A stretch of DNA of 64,000 nucleotides from RGIG5579 sp045541915 (GCA_045541915.1 JAZQJZ010000015.1:1-64000); one strand, 5' to 3'. Positions 25,720 to 34,585 are shown, counted from the stretch's first letter. Numbers and translations are program-made. The notes: generated by a model not told the origin, from the letters alone.

Positions 25720-26973
25720 ATGAAAACAAAAGCACTGAGATTACACGGCGCAAACGATATTCGCCTGGAAACCATCGAGCTGCCCGAAATCGGCGAGGAC
25801 GAGGTTTTGATCCGGGTAGTCAGCGACTCGGTTTGTGCCTCTACCTATAAGGCGATCAAGCAAGGCGCTACCCATAAGCGTGTGCCGGAAAATGTAGCGC
25901 AATGCCCTGTGATCGTGGGTCACGAGCTGTGCGGCGAGATCGTACAGGTGGGTGCAAAAGAAGCAGGCAACTGGAAGGTGGGCCAAAAGGTGGTCCTGCA
26001 GCCTGCTCTGAAGCTCCCCTCCGGCTATGACCCGGGTTATTCCTACCCCTATGTGGGCGGAAACACCCAATACGCTGTGGTGCCCAAAGTGGTTTTGGAG
26101 CGAGGGTGTCTTTTGCCCTATTATGGCGACGGTTTCTTTGCCGGATCTCTGGCGGAAGCCTTCGGCTGCATCATCCGTGGCTATAAAGGCCTGTACCACA
26201 CGGATTACACCAACTATGTCCGCACGGACGGTGCGAAGAAAAACGGCCGCATCGCCATCTTAGGCGGCGCAGGTCCTATGGGAATCGGCGCGGTGGAGCT
26301 GGCGCTGGGATATGCAGGTGTCAGCCAAGTGGTGGTGACCGATCTGAATCAGCAACGGCTGGACTTTGCCGCAAAGAATTGTTCCGCAGAACGGGCAAAA
26401 CAAAAGGGAGTGGAGCTGCACTACATCAACACTTCAGACCTGGAGGATCCTGCCGAATACCTTTTACAGCTTTCCGAGGGTGGCTTTGACGATGTGTTTG
26501 TTATGGTGCCTGTGGCCCAGCTGTTTAGTATGGCCGAGCGTATTTGCGCAGAAGACGGTTGTATCAATTTTTTTGCCGGGCCGCCGGTGCATTCCCTGCC
26601 AGGAAGTCTGAACCTATACCGAGTTCATTACGACGGTATTCACGTTGTGGGAACAGCCGGCAGCATCCCGGAGGATATGACGGATGTACTTCGTTTGATG
26701 GAGGACGACAGCATCAACCCCGGTGCACTGGTTTCTCATATTCTGGGATTAAATGCCGCCGCAGAAACACTTTTCAGTATGGAAACACCGGACGGCGCAA
26801 AGAAAGTCTGCTACAACGAGCTGGATCTGCCCCTAACTGCCATTGCGGATTTTGAGAAACTGGGAAAAACAGACCCTATGTTTGCCCGGCTTCATGCCCT
26901 GGTGCAGCAAAACGGCGGCCTGTGGAACGCCGAAGCGGAAGCCTATCTGTTGGAAAACTGTCCCAAGCTCTAA
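25720..26973 (+). CDS. zinc-type alcohol dehydrogenase, L-sorbose-1-phosphate reductase-like
   Basis: 417 residues of the medium-chain dehydrogenase superfamily, longer than the usual 340-350. VIVGHELCGEIVQVG carries the GHE zinc motif and GGAGPMGIGAVELA the NAD(P) loop. The length and the MVPVAQLFSMAERI and YRVHYDGIHVVGTAGS segments resemble the SorE (L-sorbose-1-phosphate reductase) group. That would link it to the sugar-phosphate kinase next door. Start at ATG 25720 with AGGAG. Confidence 0.75.
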   Translation: MKTKALRLHGANDIRLETIELPEIGEDEVLIRVVSDSVCASTYKAIKQGATHKRVPENVAQCPVIVGHELCGEIVQVGAKEAGNWKVGQKVVLQPALKLPSGYDPGYSYPYVGGNTQYAVVPKVVLERGCLLPYYGDGFFAGSLAEAFGCIIRGYKGLYHTDYTNYVRTDGAKKNGRIAILGGAGPMGIGAVELALGYAGVSQVVVTDLNQQRLDFAAKNCSAERAKQKGVELHYINTSDLEDPAEYLLQLSEGGFDDVFVMVPVAQLFSMAERICAEDGCINFFAGPPVHSLPGSLNLYRVHYDGIHVVGTAGSIPEDMTDVLRLMEDDSINPGALVSHILGLNAAAETLFSMETPDGAKKVCYNELDLPLTAIADFEKLGKTDPMFARLHALVQQNGGLWNAEAEAYLLENCPKL

Positions 26974-26982
26974 GGAGGTACT

Positions 26983-27900
26983 ATGCGGATCTATACACTG
27001 ACGTTGAATCCTGCCTATGATGTTCACTTGTATGCAGACCATTTTGCGCCATTTCACGAAAACATCGCCACCATCCTCTCCCGGGAAGCAGGTGGCAAGG
27101 GCGTGAACATCAGCAGAGCCCTCCAGAGCGCCCATATTGCCAATACTGCGGTAATCGTGGTAGGTTTGGACAATGCGGCAGAGTATCGGCAGAAGCTTGC
27201 CCAGGCGGGTCTTTCCGTGTTGGAAATCGAAAGGCCCGGAAGGATCCGTGAGAATCTTACCCTGCATTGCGGTAACGGACCGGAAACCCGAATCAGCTTT
27301 GCCGGTTTTACTGCAGAGGACAGCATCCTGGACGAGATATTCGCACAAATTCGTCCCGCTGGGGATACGATCCTGACTATGACAGGCCGGATCGCAAATG
27401 GAATGTCTATGGAAGGGGTAAAGGCTTTTTTGAAAAAAGCAACAGCCTGCGGCGCCAAAATCGTGGTGGATTCCCGGTCTTTCAGCCTTTCAGATCTGGA
27501 GGATGTCAAGCCGTGGCTCATCAAGCCCAACCAAGAGGAGATATCTACCTATTGCGGTGAACCGGTAGAGGATATAGAAACCGCACTGGCAAAGGCAAAG
27601 GAGATCGCCCGTTTGGGTATTGAAAACACATTGGTTTCTATGGGTGAGCGGGGCGCGTTGCTGATCAGCGGAGAGCAAATCTTTTATGCCCAGGCTCCGC
27701 AGGTGCAGGTAGTTTCCACCATCGGCGCCGGTGACAGCGCCATTGCAGGTTTTTTGACTGCCACCGTACGCGGAGAAAACAGTGAAAGCAGACTTGCTTC
27801 CGCCGTGGCTTTCGGAACAGCTGCCTGCCTTGCAGAGGGAACGCAGCCACCGACAGAAGAAATGATCCATAATCTGCTGCCCCAAATTCGCATTTCATGA
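26983..27900 (+). CDS. PfkB-family sugar-phosphate kinase (1-phosphofructokinase-like)
   Basis: 305 residues. RIYTLTLNPAYDVHL, GGKGVNISRAL, IKPNQEE and the GAGDSAIAGF catalytic loop match the FruK/LacC branch. It is the second such kinase in the window and only distantly like the one at 16796. It lies 9 bp after the dehydrogenase with an AAGGAGG site. Together with the SorE-like enzyme, a ketose-1-phosphate or ketohexose-6-phosphate route into glycolysis is a sensible guess. Confidence 0.83.
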   Translation: MRIYTLTLNPAYDVHLYADHFAPFHENIATILSREAGGKGVNISRALQSAHIANTAVIVVGLDNAAEYRQKLAQAGLSVLEIERPGRIRENLTLHCGNGPETRISFAGFTAEDSILDEIFAQIRPAGDTILTMTGRIANGMSMEGVKAFLKKATACGAKIVVDSRSFSLSDLEDVKPWLIKPNQEEISTYCGEPVEDIETALAKAKEIARLGIENTLVSMGERGALLISGEQIFYAQAPQVQVVSTIGAGDSAIAGFLTATVRGENSESRLASAVAFGTAACLAEGTQPPTEEMIHNLLPQIRIS

Positions 27901-27934
27901 CGAACACTGTTTTTCAGACGCCAAGAATAATCAA

Positions 27935-27963
27935 AATAACCAGCCGATTTTAGGCTGGTTATT
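27935..27963 (+). terminator. terminator-like hairpin
   Basis: AATAACCAGCC pairs with GGCTGGTTATT around GATTTTA. It ends the DeoR-controlled operon and lies just outside the island boundary repeat. Confidence 0.75.
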
Positions 27964-27968
27964 CTGCT

Positions 27969-28104
27969 TTATGCCGCAGCATCTAACATATTTTCGATGA
28001 AGATCCCGTAGCCGCGGGTGGGATCGCCCACCAGAACGTGGGTGACGGCTCCGATCAGCTTGCCGTCCTGGAGGATGGGCGAGCCGCTCACGAGTGTGTC
28101 AATA
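27969..28104 (-). pseudogene. spoIVB': 3' fragment of spoIVB
   Basis: The minus strand encodes SGSPILQDGKLIGAV through the C-terminus of SpoIVB, ending ENMLDAAA where the intact gene has ENMISAAQ. 100 bp (27987-28086) are identical to 32596-32695. The fragment starts at the catalytic-serine region and lacks everything before it. It is in the same orientation as the full gene 4.6 kb away, as expected for one end of an insertion. Confidence 0.9.
27987..28086. repeat. 100-bp direct repeat, left copy
   Basis: Identical base for base to 32596-32695. It brackets the murQ island on its left side. Confidence 0.92.
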
Positions 28105-28190
28105 TAGGACCAACAATCGAAGACACAGAACCGTCCCCTGTTTTCTCTGCTGCACGGAATTGACAAACAGGGTATCTTCTTTTGTCAGCA

Positions 28191-28338
28191 TCACGGCATA
28201 ATTATTTTTTTGAACATGCCCATCTTTTCCTTGACGGTGAGGAGGCGGTTGACTGCGTCGTCCAGCCGTTCCATGCTGCCGCAGCCGTTTTCAAAGTCAG
28301 AGGTAATCAACAAGGGGATATCCGCGTTGTCGATAATT
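28191..28338 (-). pseudogene. relic of a GH3 beta-N-acetylhexosaminidase-like gene
   Basis: The minus strand reads NADIPLLITSDFENGCGSM, then ERLDDAVNRLLTVKEKMGMF and a stop. The first block resembles the (I)PLL..D.E.G segment of GH3/NagZ-type enzymes and the second a block found much later in the same domain, so the middle is deleted. No start codon remains. Its place beside murQ and an amino-sugar kinase fits a lost NagZ-like function. The flanking 28105-28190 shows nothing else clear except a GACACAGAACCGTCCCCTGT motif. Confidence 0.5.
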
Positions 28339-28405
28339 GGGAAATGGTTTCCCGTGCTTTTTCAAGTGGCGTGTCCTCTGCCTCTGTAATGATCTCACCG
28401 CTTGA

Positions 28406-30448
28406 TTACTTGAAAAGAATTAAGGCGTAGGAACAGTTTTCCGGCAGGCTGATCTGCCATGTGCAGCCTGCCTGTGTAACGGTGGCCGCTTCCTCGTTGA
28501 AGGGGGCATATACTGTGGGGATCTTGTCCGTTTGAATGTGGATATTGCCATCCACGCCGATAGGCACAATGCTTGTCAGCAAATTTACGCGGCTGCGGTG
28601 GGTGCGGATAGAATCCAGTTTGTGGTCGATATCCACATGATAGTCTTCTGCCAGCAGCTGTACGATGATGGCATCCCCGTCACGGCGTATGGTGGAAAGA
28701 TAACCTGCTGCCTTGGTGACAGTAACGGGCATGGGTTGCACCATGGAACGTACCAATGCCAGCAGCTGATTGCGGTTGGTATCGCCCAGCCGGTGTGGGT
28801 GGTAGAAAATGCCGTTTTCCGGCTGCTGCCACACATCCGGATCATCGGAATGGTTGATCTGTGTGGTTCTGCACCAATCCGGTAGCTTCACATGAATTCC
28901 ATCGGGGACGGTGGTAAAGAATTCTGCACTTGGAATATCCAGTCGATTGGGAAGCTTCCAGCTGTTTTTACAGACGGAAACCGCGGTAGGACCGTAGATA
29001 ATCACTTTGCCGCCTGCGGCAAGGTAGCGCGCCATGGCGGCATGCTCTTCGCCGGTCATCTGTGCCACGCCGGCAAGAAGGATCACGGGATAAGTAGCCG
29101 CATTTTCCGGAAATGCGAACACAGTATGGGGATATAGACCATTGGCAAACAGAAGATGCAGCGTGTCGCCATAGTCCTTGTAATAGCCTTTGTTCAAACT
29201 GCCGTAGAGGGTGTGGTTGCGGGTTTCGTAAGAGAAATACACACCGAGCTGTCCTACACTTTCGCCACAGAACAGCTCCGGATGGGCGTCTTCAAAGCCG
29301 AAAGCCTGACCTACGATATCCTCCTCGTCGGGTAAGGTGTTGAGAATGTGCCACGGAAGACCCAGACGTGTTTTCAGCGTGCCGATCCATGCGTCCGCAT
29401 CCAGCATTTTTGCGGTTGCCCACACATGGTTGGCTGCTGCGGTGCTGTGGGCAAAGCCGGTACAGAAGGCTCTTACACCCCTTTCACGGGCAGCTGCCTG
29501 ATGGTGGGAGGAGTTGATCAGTCGACGGGGAATGGGAACATTTACGGTTTTTGGATCATGTTTATAGGGCGGTGTGTTACCGCTGAGTTCCATATTCACA
29601 TAGTTCCAACCGCGCAGGAAGCTACGGGCATCGGTAGCGGTCATGACTGCCGCGGAAGAGGCGGAGGCAGCACCGCAGCCGGTGAGGACAAAGTCCTCCG
29701 GCAGCACTTTGCGCAGATCTTCGTAAAATCCTCCCCCTGCATCGAAACGCATATTGATCCACTCATTCCATGCAGGATTCTCCCAGTTGCCCCAAAAAGA
29801 GGTATCCCCCACCGGGGGAAGGTCCATTCCTGCTCTGCGCTGCAGCTCGGCACGGCAGTGGCTGCAGCCGCAGGCGTTGTGATGCATATAGTATAAAGCA
29901 TCGTCGGCACTGAGACCGTCGATACCGGTCTCAGTGATGAGATATTTCACATAATCCTGATAAGCCTCCCGAAAGTCCGGATTCCGAGGGCAAAAGCCTT
30001 CGGCGGTGTACTGGGGAAACCACAGGGGCTTTCCGGTCTTTACATCTATCATTCGCCAATCGTTGAGCCGCTTACCTTTGTAGTGCCAGTCTGCAGCCGC
30101 CTCAAATGTCGGGCTGAAGGGCAGATGGGGGCCGCTATCCAGCATCACATGGCGCATTTCCTGACGGGTGCTGTAGCGGTGTACCAAATTTACGGAATGG
30201 TGGTCGAATAGCTTGATGCCGTATTTGTGCAGTTCCTCTGCTACCGTGGCAATATAGTCGTGGAGCAGGGGAAATACCGGCATAAAATCCCACCGAAAGT
30301 GGGTGCCGAAGAGCATGGCCGCGGATACATGGGCATTGGCAAATCCCTCAGCCCGCGCCTTGATCTTGTCCATATTGTCAGAATCCGGCCATTGTAGATC
30401 ATTCCAGTGGATCCACCATGAAGCAATGCGGTGGTGTTCGTTTTTCAT
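28406..30448 (-). CDS. large glycoside hydrolase-like protein (TIM barrel plus amidotransferase-like domain)
   Basis: 680 residues. The N-terminal 400 residues look like a TIM barrel of the GH42-like type: WWIHWNDLQWP, the DGLSADDALYYMHH strand followed by CGCSHCRAELQRR. About 430-560 resemble the class-I amidotransferase-like trimerisation domain (YPVILLAGVAQMTGEEHAAM, GGKVIIYGP). The tail is a small beta domain. Start at ATG 30448, nine bases after AGGAG, one base from the MurQ stop. Cytoplasmic. It may release the amino-sugar handled by murQ and the kinase, or another galactoside-like unit. Confidence 0.65.
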   Translation of the reverse strand: MKNEHHRIASWWIHWNDLQWPDSDNMDKIKARAEGFANAHVSAAMLFGTHFRWDFMPVFPLLHDYIATVAEELHKYGIKLFDHHSVNLVHRYSTRQEMRHVMLDSGPHLPFSPTFEAAADWHYKGKRLNDWRMIDVKTGKPLWFPQYTAEGFCPRNPDFREAYQDYVKYLITETGIDGLSADDALYYMHHNACGCSHCRAELQRRAGMDLPPVGDTSFWGNWENPAWNEWINMRFDAGGGFYEDLRKVLPEDFVLTGCGAASASSAAVMTATDARSFLRGWNYVNMELSGNTPPYKHDPKTVNVPIPRRLINSSHHQAAARERGVRAFCTGFAHSTAAANHVWATAKMLDADAWIGTLKTRLGLPWHILNTLPDEEDIVGQAFGFEDAHPELFCGESVGQLGVYFSYETRNHTLYGSLNKGYYKDYGDTLHLLFANGLYPHTVFAFPENAATYPVILLAGVAQMTGEEHAAMARYLAAGGKVIIYGPTAVSVCKNSWKLPNRLDIPSAEFFTTVPDGIHVKLPDWCRTTQINHSDDPDVWQQPENGIFYHPHRLGDTNRNQLLALVRSMVQPMPVTVTKAAGYLSTIRRDGDAIIVQLLAEDYHVDIDHKLDSIRTHRSRVNLLTSIVPIGVDGNIHIQTDKIPTVYAPFNEEAATVTQAGCTWQISLPENCSYALILFK

Positions 30449-30449
30449 A

Positions 30450-31271
30450 TCAGATCTCCTTCTTCCAAAGTTGCAGAGCATCCCGGATGATCCAGTTGCT
30501 CCTTTCCAGCAGATCGGTGGCAGCATCCTCGCTATAATCGGTGATCTGGCTGACGATGCGGATCACCCGCCCCCGAAGCTTGATGTTGGAGGGCTTGAGG
30601 TTGATCATCATGTTTTCATAAACCTTTCCCGTTTTTGCCATGGCGCATGTAGTAAGCGTATTAAGAACGATCTTTTGTGCCGTTCCCGCTTTAAGACGTG
30701 TTGAGCCGGTTAGAACCTCTGCACCCGTATCTGTAAAAATCTGAATATCTGCTGTATTTAGTATTTTGGTGTGGGGATTGCTGCTTATTCCTACTGTTAC
30801 GGCCCCAAGCTTTTTTGCAGCTTCGAGCGCACCCACCACATAAGCCGCATTTCCCGCTGCGGATATTCCAACCACAACATCCACAGATCTGACACCGTAT
30901 TCGGTGACTACTTCACGGCCTTTTTCGTATTTATCCTCTTCATTTTCTCCGGCGCGGAACATTCTTTCCTTTCCGCCTGCTATGATCCCCTGAACCTGCT
31001 CGTAGGAAACACCAAAAGTCGGTGGGCACTCTGCGGCATCAAGAACGCCGAGCCTGCCCGACGTTCCTGCACCGATATAGAAAACACGTCCGCCTTTTTC
31101 AAAGGCGGCGGCAATCGCATCAACCGCCCGGGCAATTGCAGGTGCAGAATCTTCAACGGCTTTTACCGCATCATAATTTGCCGTAATAACAAGCCTTGCC
31201 ATATCTTCGGAATTCATTTGATCCATACGCATACTGGCGGGGTTTCTCATTTCCGTTTTTGATAGACTCAT
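30450..31271 (-). CDS. murQ: N-acetylmuramic acid 6-phosphate etherase
   Basis: 273 residues. MurQ splits the lactyl ether of N-acetylmuramate 6-phosphate to give N-acetylglucosamine 6-phosphate and lactate, part of peptidoglycan recycling. The SIS domain is clear: YIGAGTSGRLGVLDAAECPP (about 65-84) is the family signature, and ISAAGNAAYV, TGSTRLKAGTAQK follow. It is some 25 residues shorter than typical, mainly at the C-terminus. ATGA overlap couples it to the kinase upstream. Confidence 0.93.
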   Translation of the reverse strand: MSLSKTEMRNPASMRMDQMNSEDMARLVITANYDAVKAVEDSAPAIARAVDAIAAAFEKGGRVFYIGAGTSGRLGVLDAAECPPTFGVSYEQVQGIIAGGKERMFRAGENEEDKYEKGREVVTEYGVRSVDVVVGISAAGNAAYVVGALEAAKKLGAVTVGISSNPHTKILNTADIQIFTDTGAEVLTGSTRLKAGTAQKIVLNTLTTCAMAKTGKVYENMMINLKPSNIKLRGRVIRIVSQITDYSEDAATDLLERSNWIIRDALQLWKKEI

Positions 31272-32425
31272 TGCTTTATTCCTCCGTAGTTTTTTTTGAA
31301 ATTCTCGTAAAAATCATTCGATATCCCACAGGCCGCTATGGAACAGGCTTTTTTACAGGCACCGTATATGGGAGGAAGCTTACTTACAAGTAATTTTACA
31401 TCGCTATATTGACTGATAAATTCCGTAATGATATCCTCGTAGTGCTCAAACAGTCCGCCGCTCGCAATAGCGATAGGATTCGCTGCGTAAAGCTTCACTC
31501 CCGCATTTAACAGTTCTGCCAACGCTTTTGCATTTCCGGCAATGATTTCTTTGGCTTTTTCATCGCCTTGTTTGAAAGCATCAAAAACAATAGGAGCAAA
31601 ACTTGCTATATAGGGCTTCCCTTCATTATAAATCGTATTGATATGTTCCCATACGCTGTCAGTGTTCAGCTTCTGGTAAAGCATACTGCTCATTAACGAA
31701 TGGTTCTCCTTCATATCCTCTTCGCGCAACGCCTCCCGAATCGCATCTCTGCCAATATCATAAGCACTGCCGGCACCGTCAAGAAGATACCCCCATCCGC
31801 CAAGACGTTTGTATGAATCCCCGTCTTTGACAAAGATCACCGATCCGGTGCCGCTGATAACAGCCATATCTGCTCTTTCATCCAGAGCAAAAAGATTAAA
31901 GGAATCGTTTTTTATTTGTATCTCTGTTTGTTGATACCGTCTTTTTAATTCTGCAGATAATCGTTTTGCATAATCTCCCGCAGATATTCCCGCGATTCCG
32001 CAGAATATGCTTTTAACGGAATGAAATTCTGTAAGAATATCGCCAATCCCATCGACAAGTATTGAAAGCATTGCAGAATACCCGATATCGTTCGGGTTAC
32101 ATCCGCTTTTTACAATGCGCTTAAGTACATATCCTTCTGAAGACACAAGTACAAATTCGGTTTTCGTTCCACCGCCGTCAATCCCCAAAAACAAATCGTC
32201 GCTTTGCTTGCGAAGAAGGTCATCCACCAATATACCAAAATATGCGGCAATATTTATCAGATTTTCAAGTTCGGGCGGGGCAATCCCCCGTTCCCAATTG
32301 GATACTGCTTGAAAACTTACTCCCAGAATATCGGCAAATTCATTTTGAGTTAATTCTCGTTGTTTTCGTAATTCACGGATATTTGTTCCAAGCGCTTCTG
32401 TATTAAGCAAAATCTGTTCCTCCAT
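31268..32425 (-). CDS. HTH-fused amino-sugar kinase (BadF/BadG family, MurK/NagK-like)
   Basis: 385 residues. Residues about 13-72 are a Cro/C1-type helix-turn-helix: IRELRKQRELTQNEFADILG then VSFQAVSNWERG. From about 78 an ASKHA kinase of the BadF/BadG/BcrA type begins: LFLGIDGGGTKTEFVLV (phosphate 1), GIAGISAGD, VISGTGSVIF, GGWGYLLDGAGSAYDIG. This matches GlcNAc/MurNAc kinases. The fusion suggests a kinase that also represses its own operon when substrate is absent, as ROK repressors do by a different fold. The ATG has no upstream Shine-Dalgarno; GGAGGA inside its first codons could serve a TTG at codon 6. Visibly more AT-rich than flanking genes. Confidence 0.82.
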   Translation of the reverse strand: MEEQILLNTEALGTNIRELRKQRELTQNEFADILGVSFQAVSNWERGIAPPELENLINIAAYFGILVDDLLRKQSDDLFLGIDGGGTKTEFVLVSSEGYVLKRIVKSGCNPNDIGYSAMLSILVDGIGDILTEFHSVKSIFCGIAGISAGDYAKRLSAELKRRYQQTEIQIKNDSFNLFALDERADMAVISGTGSVIFVKDGDSYKRLGGWGYLLDGAGSAYDIGRDAIREALREEDMKENHSLMSSMLYQKLNTDSVWEHINTIYNEGKPYIASFAPIVFDAFKQGDEKAKEIIAGNAKALAELLNAGVKLYAANPIAIASGGLFEHYEDIITEFISQYSDVKLLVSKLPPIYGACKKACSIAACGISNDFYENFKKNYGGIKQ

Positions 32426-32443
32426 GTATACATTTTATAATTG

Positions 32444-32472
32444 ATTATAACAAATATAAATAGAAATATCAA
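32444..32472 (-). promoter_or_regulatory. promoter of the murQ island operon
   Basis: On the minus strand TTGATA (32472-32467), 17 nt, TATAAT (32449-32444). The -10 is only 18 bp from the annotated ATG, so the leader is very short. Confidence 0.65.
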
Positions 32473-32515
32473 ACAAGTGTTCATTGATATTTACGTTAAA
32501 CTCAACGAATAATTG

Positions 32516-32559
32516 AAAAAGCGATATCAAGCTCGGGGAGAGGACTGATATCGCTTTTT
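32516..32559 (-). terminator. terminator of spoIVB
   Basis: AAAAAGCGATATCA pairs with TGATATCGCTTTTT around a 16-base loop. It lies 20-60 bp past the spoIVB stop and inside the island boundary side. Confidence 0.8.
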
Positions 32560-32577
32560 GTATTTATGATGCTTTTG

Positions 32578-33774
32578 CTATTGGGCTGCCGAGATCATAT
32601 TTTCGATGAAGATCCCGTAGCCGCGGGTGGGATCGCCCACCAGAACGTGGGTGACGGCTCCGATCAGCTTGCCGTCCTGGAGGATGGGCGAGCCGGACAT
32701 TCCTTGAATGATGCCGCCGGTTTTTTCCAGAAGTTCGGGGTCGGTGATGCGAAGAATAAAGTTTTTGGTGTCCCGATCCTTTCCGATGATCTCCTCGATT
32801 TGAATTTCATATTCTTTTTTTACGTTGTTGTCCAGGGTGCAGAAAATGGTAGCACTGCCGGTTTTGACCTGGTCCTTCAGACCAATGGGCACGGTGCGCT
32901 CCTTGTTGCAGGGGGAGGTGAGGGTGCCGAAAACGCCGTAAGGTGTATTGGCCGTCAGAGACCCGATCTCGTCCTTTTCCAATTTTCCATGGATCTCACC
33001 GGGAGAACCGTTTAATCCCTTTTGAATGCTTTCCACTGTGGCCGGGCACACCGAGCCGGAGCGCAAGGGGAAGACTGCACCGCTTTCGCTGTCGCAGACT
33101 GCGTGCCCCAGCCCTGCAAAGGAGCCGGTGACCGGATCCCGGAAGGTGACCGTACCAATGCCGGCAGCGCCGTCGCGAATCCACAGTCCGGCCTTGTACC
33201 CGCTTTGATCGGCGGCAAGGGCCGGGGTCAGGGTCAGAGAAAGGCTTTTACCCTGACGGGTCACCTCCAGACGGATCTTGCCGCCACCGCTTTTGGATAT
33301 GATTTTGGCAAGGTCGGTGGCGCTTTTCAGCTCCACCCCGTCTGCGCGCAGCAAAACATCGCCCTTTTGAAGGCCGGCTTTTTCTCCGGGAGAGATACTG
33401 CCGGAGGAGGTCTCCACCGAGGCCACTGCCGTCACCAAAAGGCCGTTTGTATTGATCCGAAGGCCAAAGAGCTCCCCGCCGCAAACCACTTCCGTTTTGG
33501 GATAATAGTTGACTTCAAGCTCCTTGATCGGCAAAAAGCCGAAGGCTAGAAGGCGACAGTCCTTTGTTGTGACGGGAGAAGAGTCAAGGGATGAAAAGAC
33601 GGCTTTTTCCTGTTCCTCGGAAACGGAAAAGCAAAGCCGGCTCTCCGGCTTCTCTCCGTGAAACTGGCTGATGGTATCCGGATACAGGAAATCGCCCAGT
33701 CCGAAAAGAGTAAGAAATACAAAATAGAGGACCATGACAAGGGAAAGAATGATTTTTGCCGTTTTGCACATCAT
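32578..33774 (-). CDS. spoIVB: SpoIVB serine peptidase
   Basis: 398 residues, full length. SpoIVB is secreted from the forespore into the space between the two membranes and cleaves SpoIVFA to switch on sigma-K. An N-terminal membrane anchor (about 8-27), a PDZ domain (about 95-185, GEKAGLQKGDVLLRADG) and the S55 peptidase domain follow. GLGHAV gives the catalytic His and GMSGSP the Ser (about 360). Start at ATG 33774 with GAGGGAG. Its last 100 coding bases are duplicated at 27987-28086. In most Clostridia spo0A comes next; here it does not. Confidence 0.94.
   Translation of the reverse strand: MMCKTAKIILSLVMVLYFVFLTLFGLGDFLYPDTISQFHGEKPESRLCFSVSEEQEKAVFSSLDSSPVTTKDCRLLAFGFLPIKELEVNYYPKTEVVCGGELFGLRINTNGLLVTAVASVETSSGSISPGEKAGLQKGDVLLRADGVELKSATDLAKIISKSGGGKIRLEVTRQGKSLSLTLTPALAADQSGYKAGLWIRDGAAGIGTVTFRDPVTGSFAGLGHAVCDSESGAVFPLRSGSVCPATVESIQKGLNGSPGEIHGKLEKDEIGSLTANTPYGVFGTLTSPCNKERTVPIGLKDQVKTGSATIFCTLDNNVKKEYEIQIEEIIGKDRDTKNFILRITDPELLEKTGGIIQGMSGSPILQDGKLIGAVTHVLVGDPTRGYGIFIENMISAAQ
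32596..32695. repeat. 100-bp direct repeat, right copy (inside spoIVB)
   Basis: Codes for the C-terminal 30-odd residues of SpoIVB and is identical to 27987-28086. It forms the right border of the murQ island. Confidence 0.92.
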
Positions 33775-33899
33775 GCTTTGCTCCCTCTTGTTTTTGTCTT
33801 TTTCAGACATCAATAATTTGCGCAAAAGAAGCAAAAATATGTTTTAATAAAATTGGTTTAAGAAAAAGAGTCTTCCTTGAGAAATTTGCACTTTTTTTA

Positions 33900-33928
33900 T
33901 TGAATTTGACAGTTTTCTATGGTAGAAT
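33900..33928 (+). promoter_or_regulatory. promoter of the DUF6106-like gene
   Basis: TTGAAT (33900-33905), 17 nt, TAGAAT (33923-33928), 30 bp before the start codon. Confidence 0.65.
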
Positions 33929-33957
33929 ATTCTTGCAAAACGAAAGGAGTCTTTATC

Positions 33958-34506
33958 ATGGCAGGTAACGGAAACGAATTTTTACCCAATTATGTGGAGC
34001 ACATTGTTCCTTTGCAGGAGAAGAAACTAATTTTGCCGAAAAAGATCGGAATCATTTTTGCCGCGATCTTTTTGGTATTTGTTGTTTTGGCACTGATTTT
34101 AACTTTTAACGCCATTGCCGGTCTTGGCGCGGTGCTTTTGATTTTGGTGGCTTATGTGATCTGGTATCTTTGGCGCTTTGTATCCATTGAGTTTGAATAC
34201 ACGGTGATTCAGGGAGAACTTTCTTTTGATATTGTATACGGACGCCGTCAGCGGAAAAAATATTTCTCGACCCCTATTTCCAAAATTGAAAAATTCGGCA
34301 AGATGGAAAACGGAGAAGTTCCCCAAGCCGATCTGCAGGGAGTGGAAAGAGAAGTGTTCTGCGCGGCGAAAAAGACCAATCCCAATACACGCTATGCCCT
34401 TTTAAAGGATCAGGACGGAAAAAAGGTTCTGCTTTATTTTGAGATCACGGAAAAGGCGGAGAAGGTTCTGCGTTTTCATAATTCCCGCGCCTTTATGGGT
34501 TATTAA
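33958..34506 (+). CDS. DUF6106-like membrane protein
   Basis: 182 residues. FLPNYVEHIVP opens the protein, followed by two closely spaced membrane helices (about 30-53 and 56-74) and a soluble beta-rich C-terminal domain with YTVIQGELSFDIVYGRRQRKK. The pattern matches a Clostridia family often annotated DUF6106. AAAGGAG site before ATG 33958. Function unknown. Confidence 0.65.
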   Translation: MAGNGNEFLPNYVEHIVPLQEKKLILPKKIGIIFAAIFLVFVVLALILTFNAIAGLGAVLLILVAYVIWYLWRFVSIEFEYTVIQGELSFDIVYGRRQRKKYFSTPISKIEKFGKMENGEVPQADLQGVEREVFCAAKKTNPNTRYALLKDQDGKKVLLYFEITEKAEKVLRFHNSRAFMGY

Positions 34507-34585
34507 ACCGTTCAGCTCTTTTTCACACAGCATTCATTTTTCTCCGTTACAATTGAGACAAACCTAAAGAAAAGAAGGAAAATTT

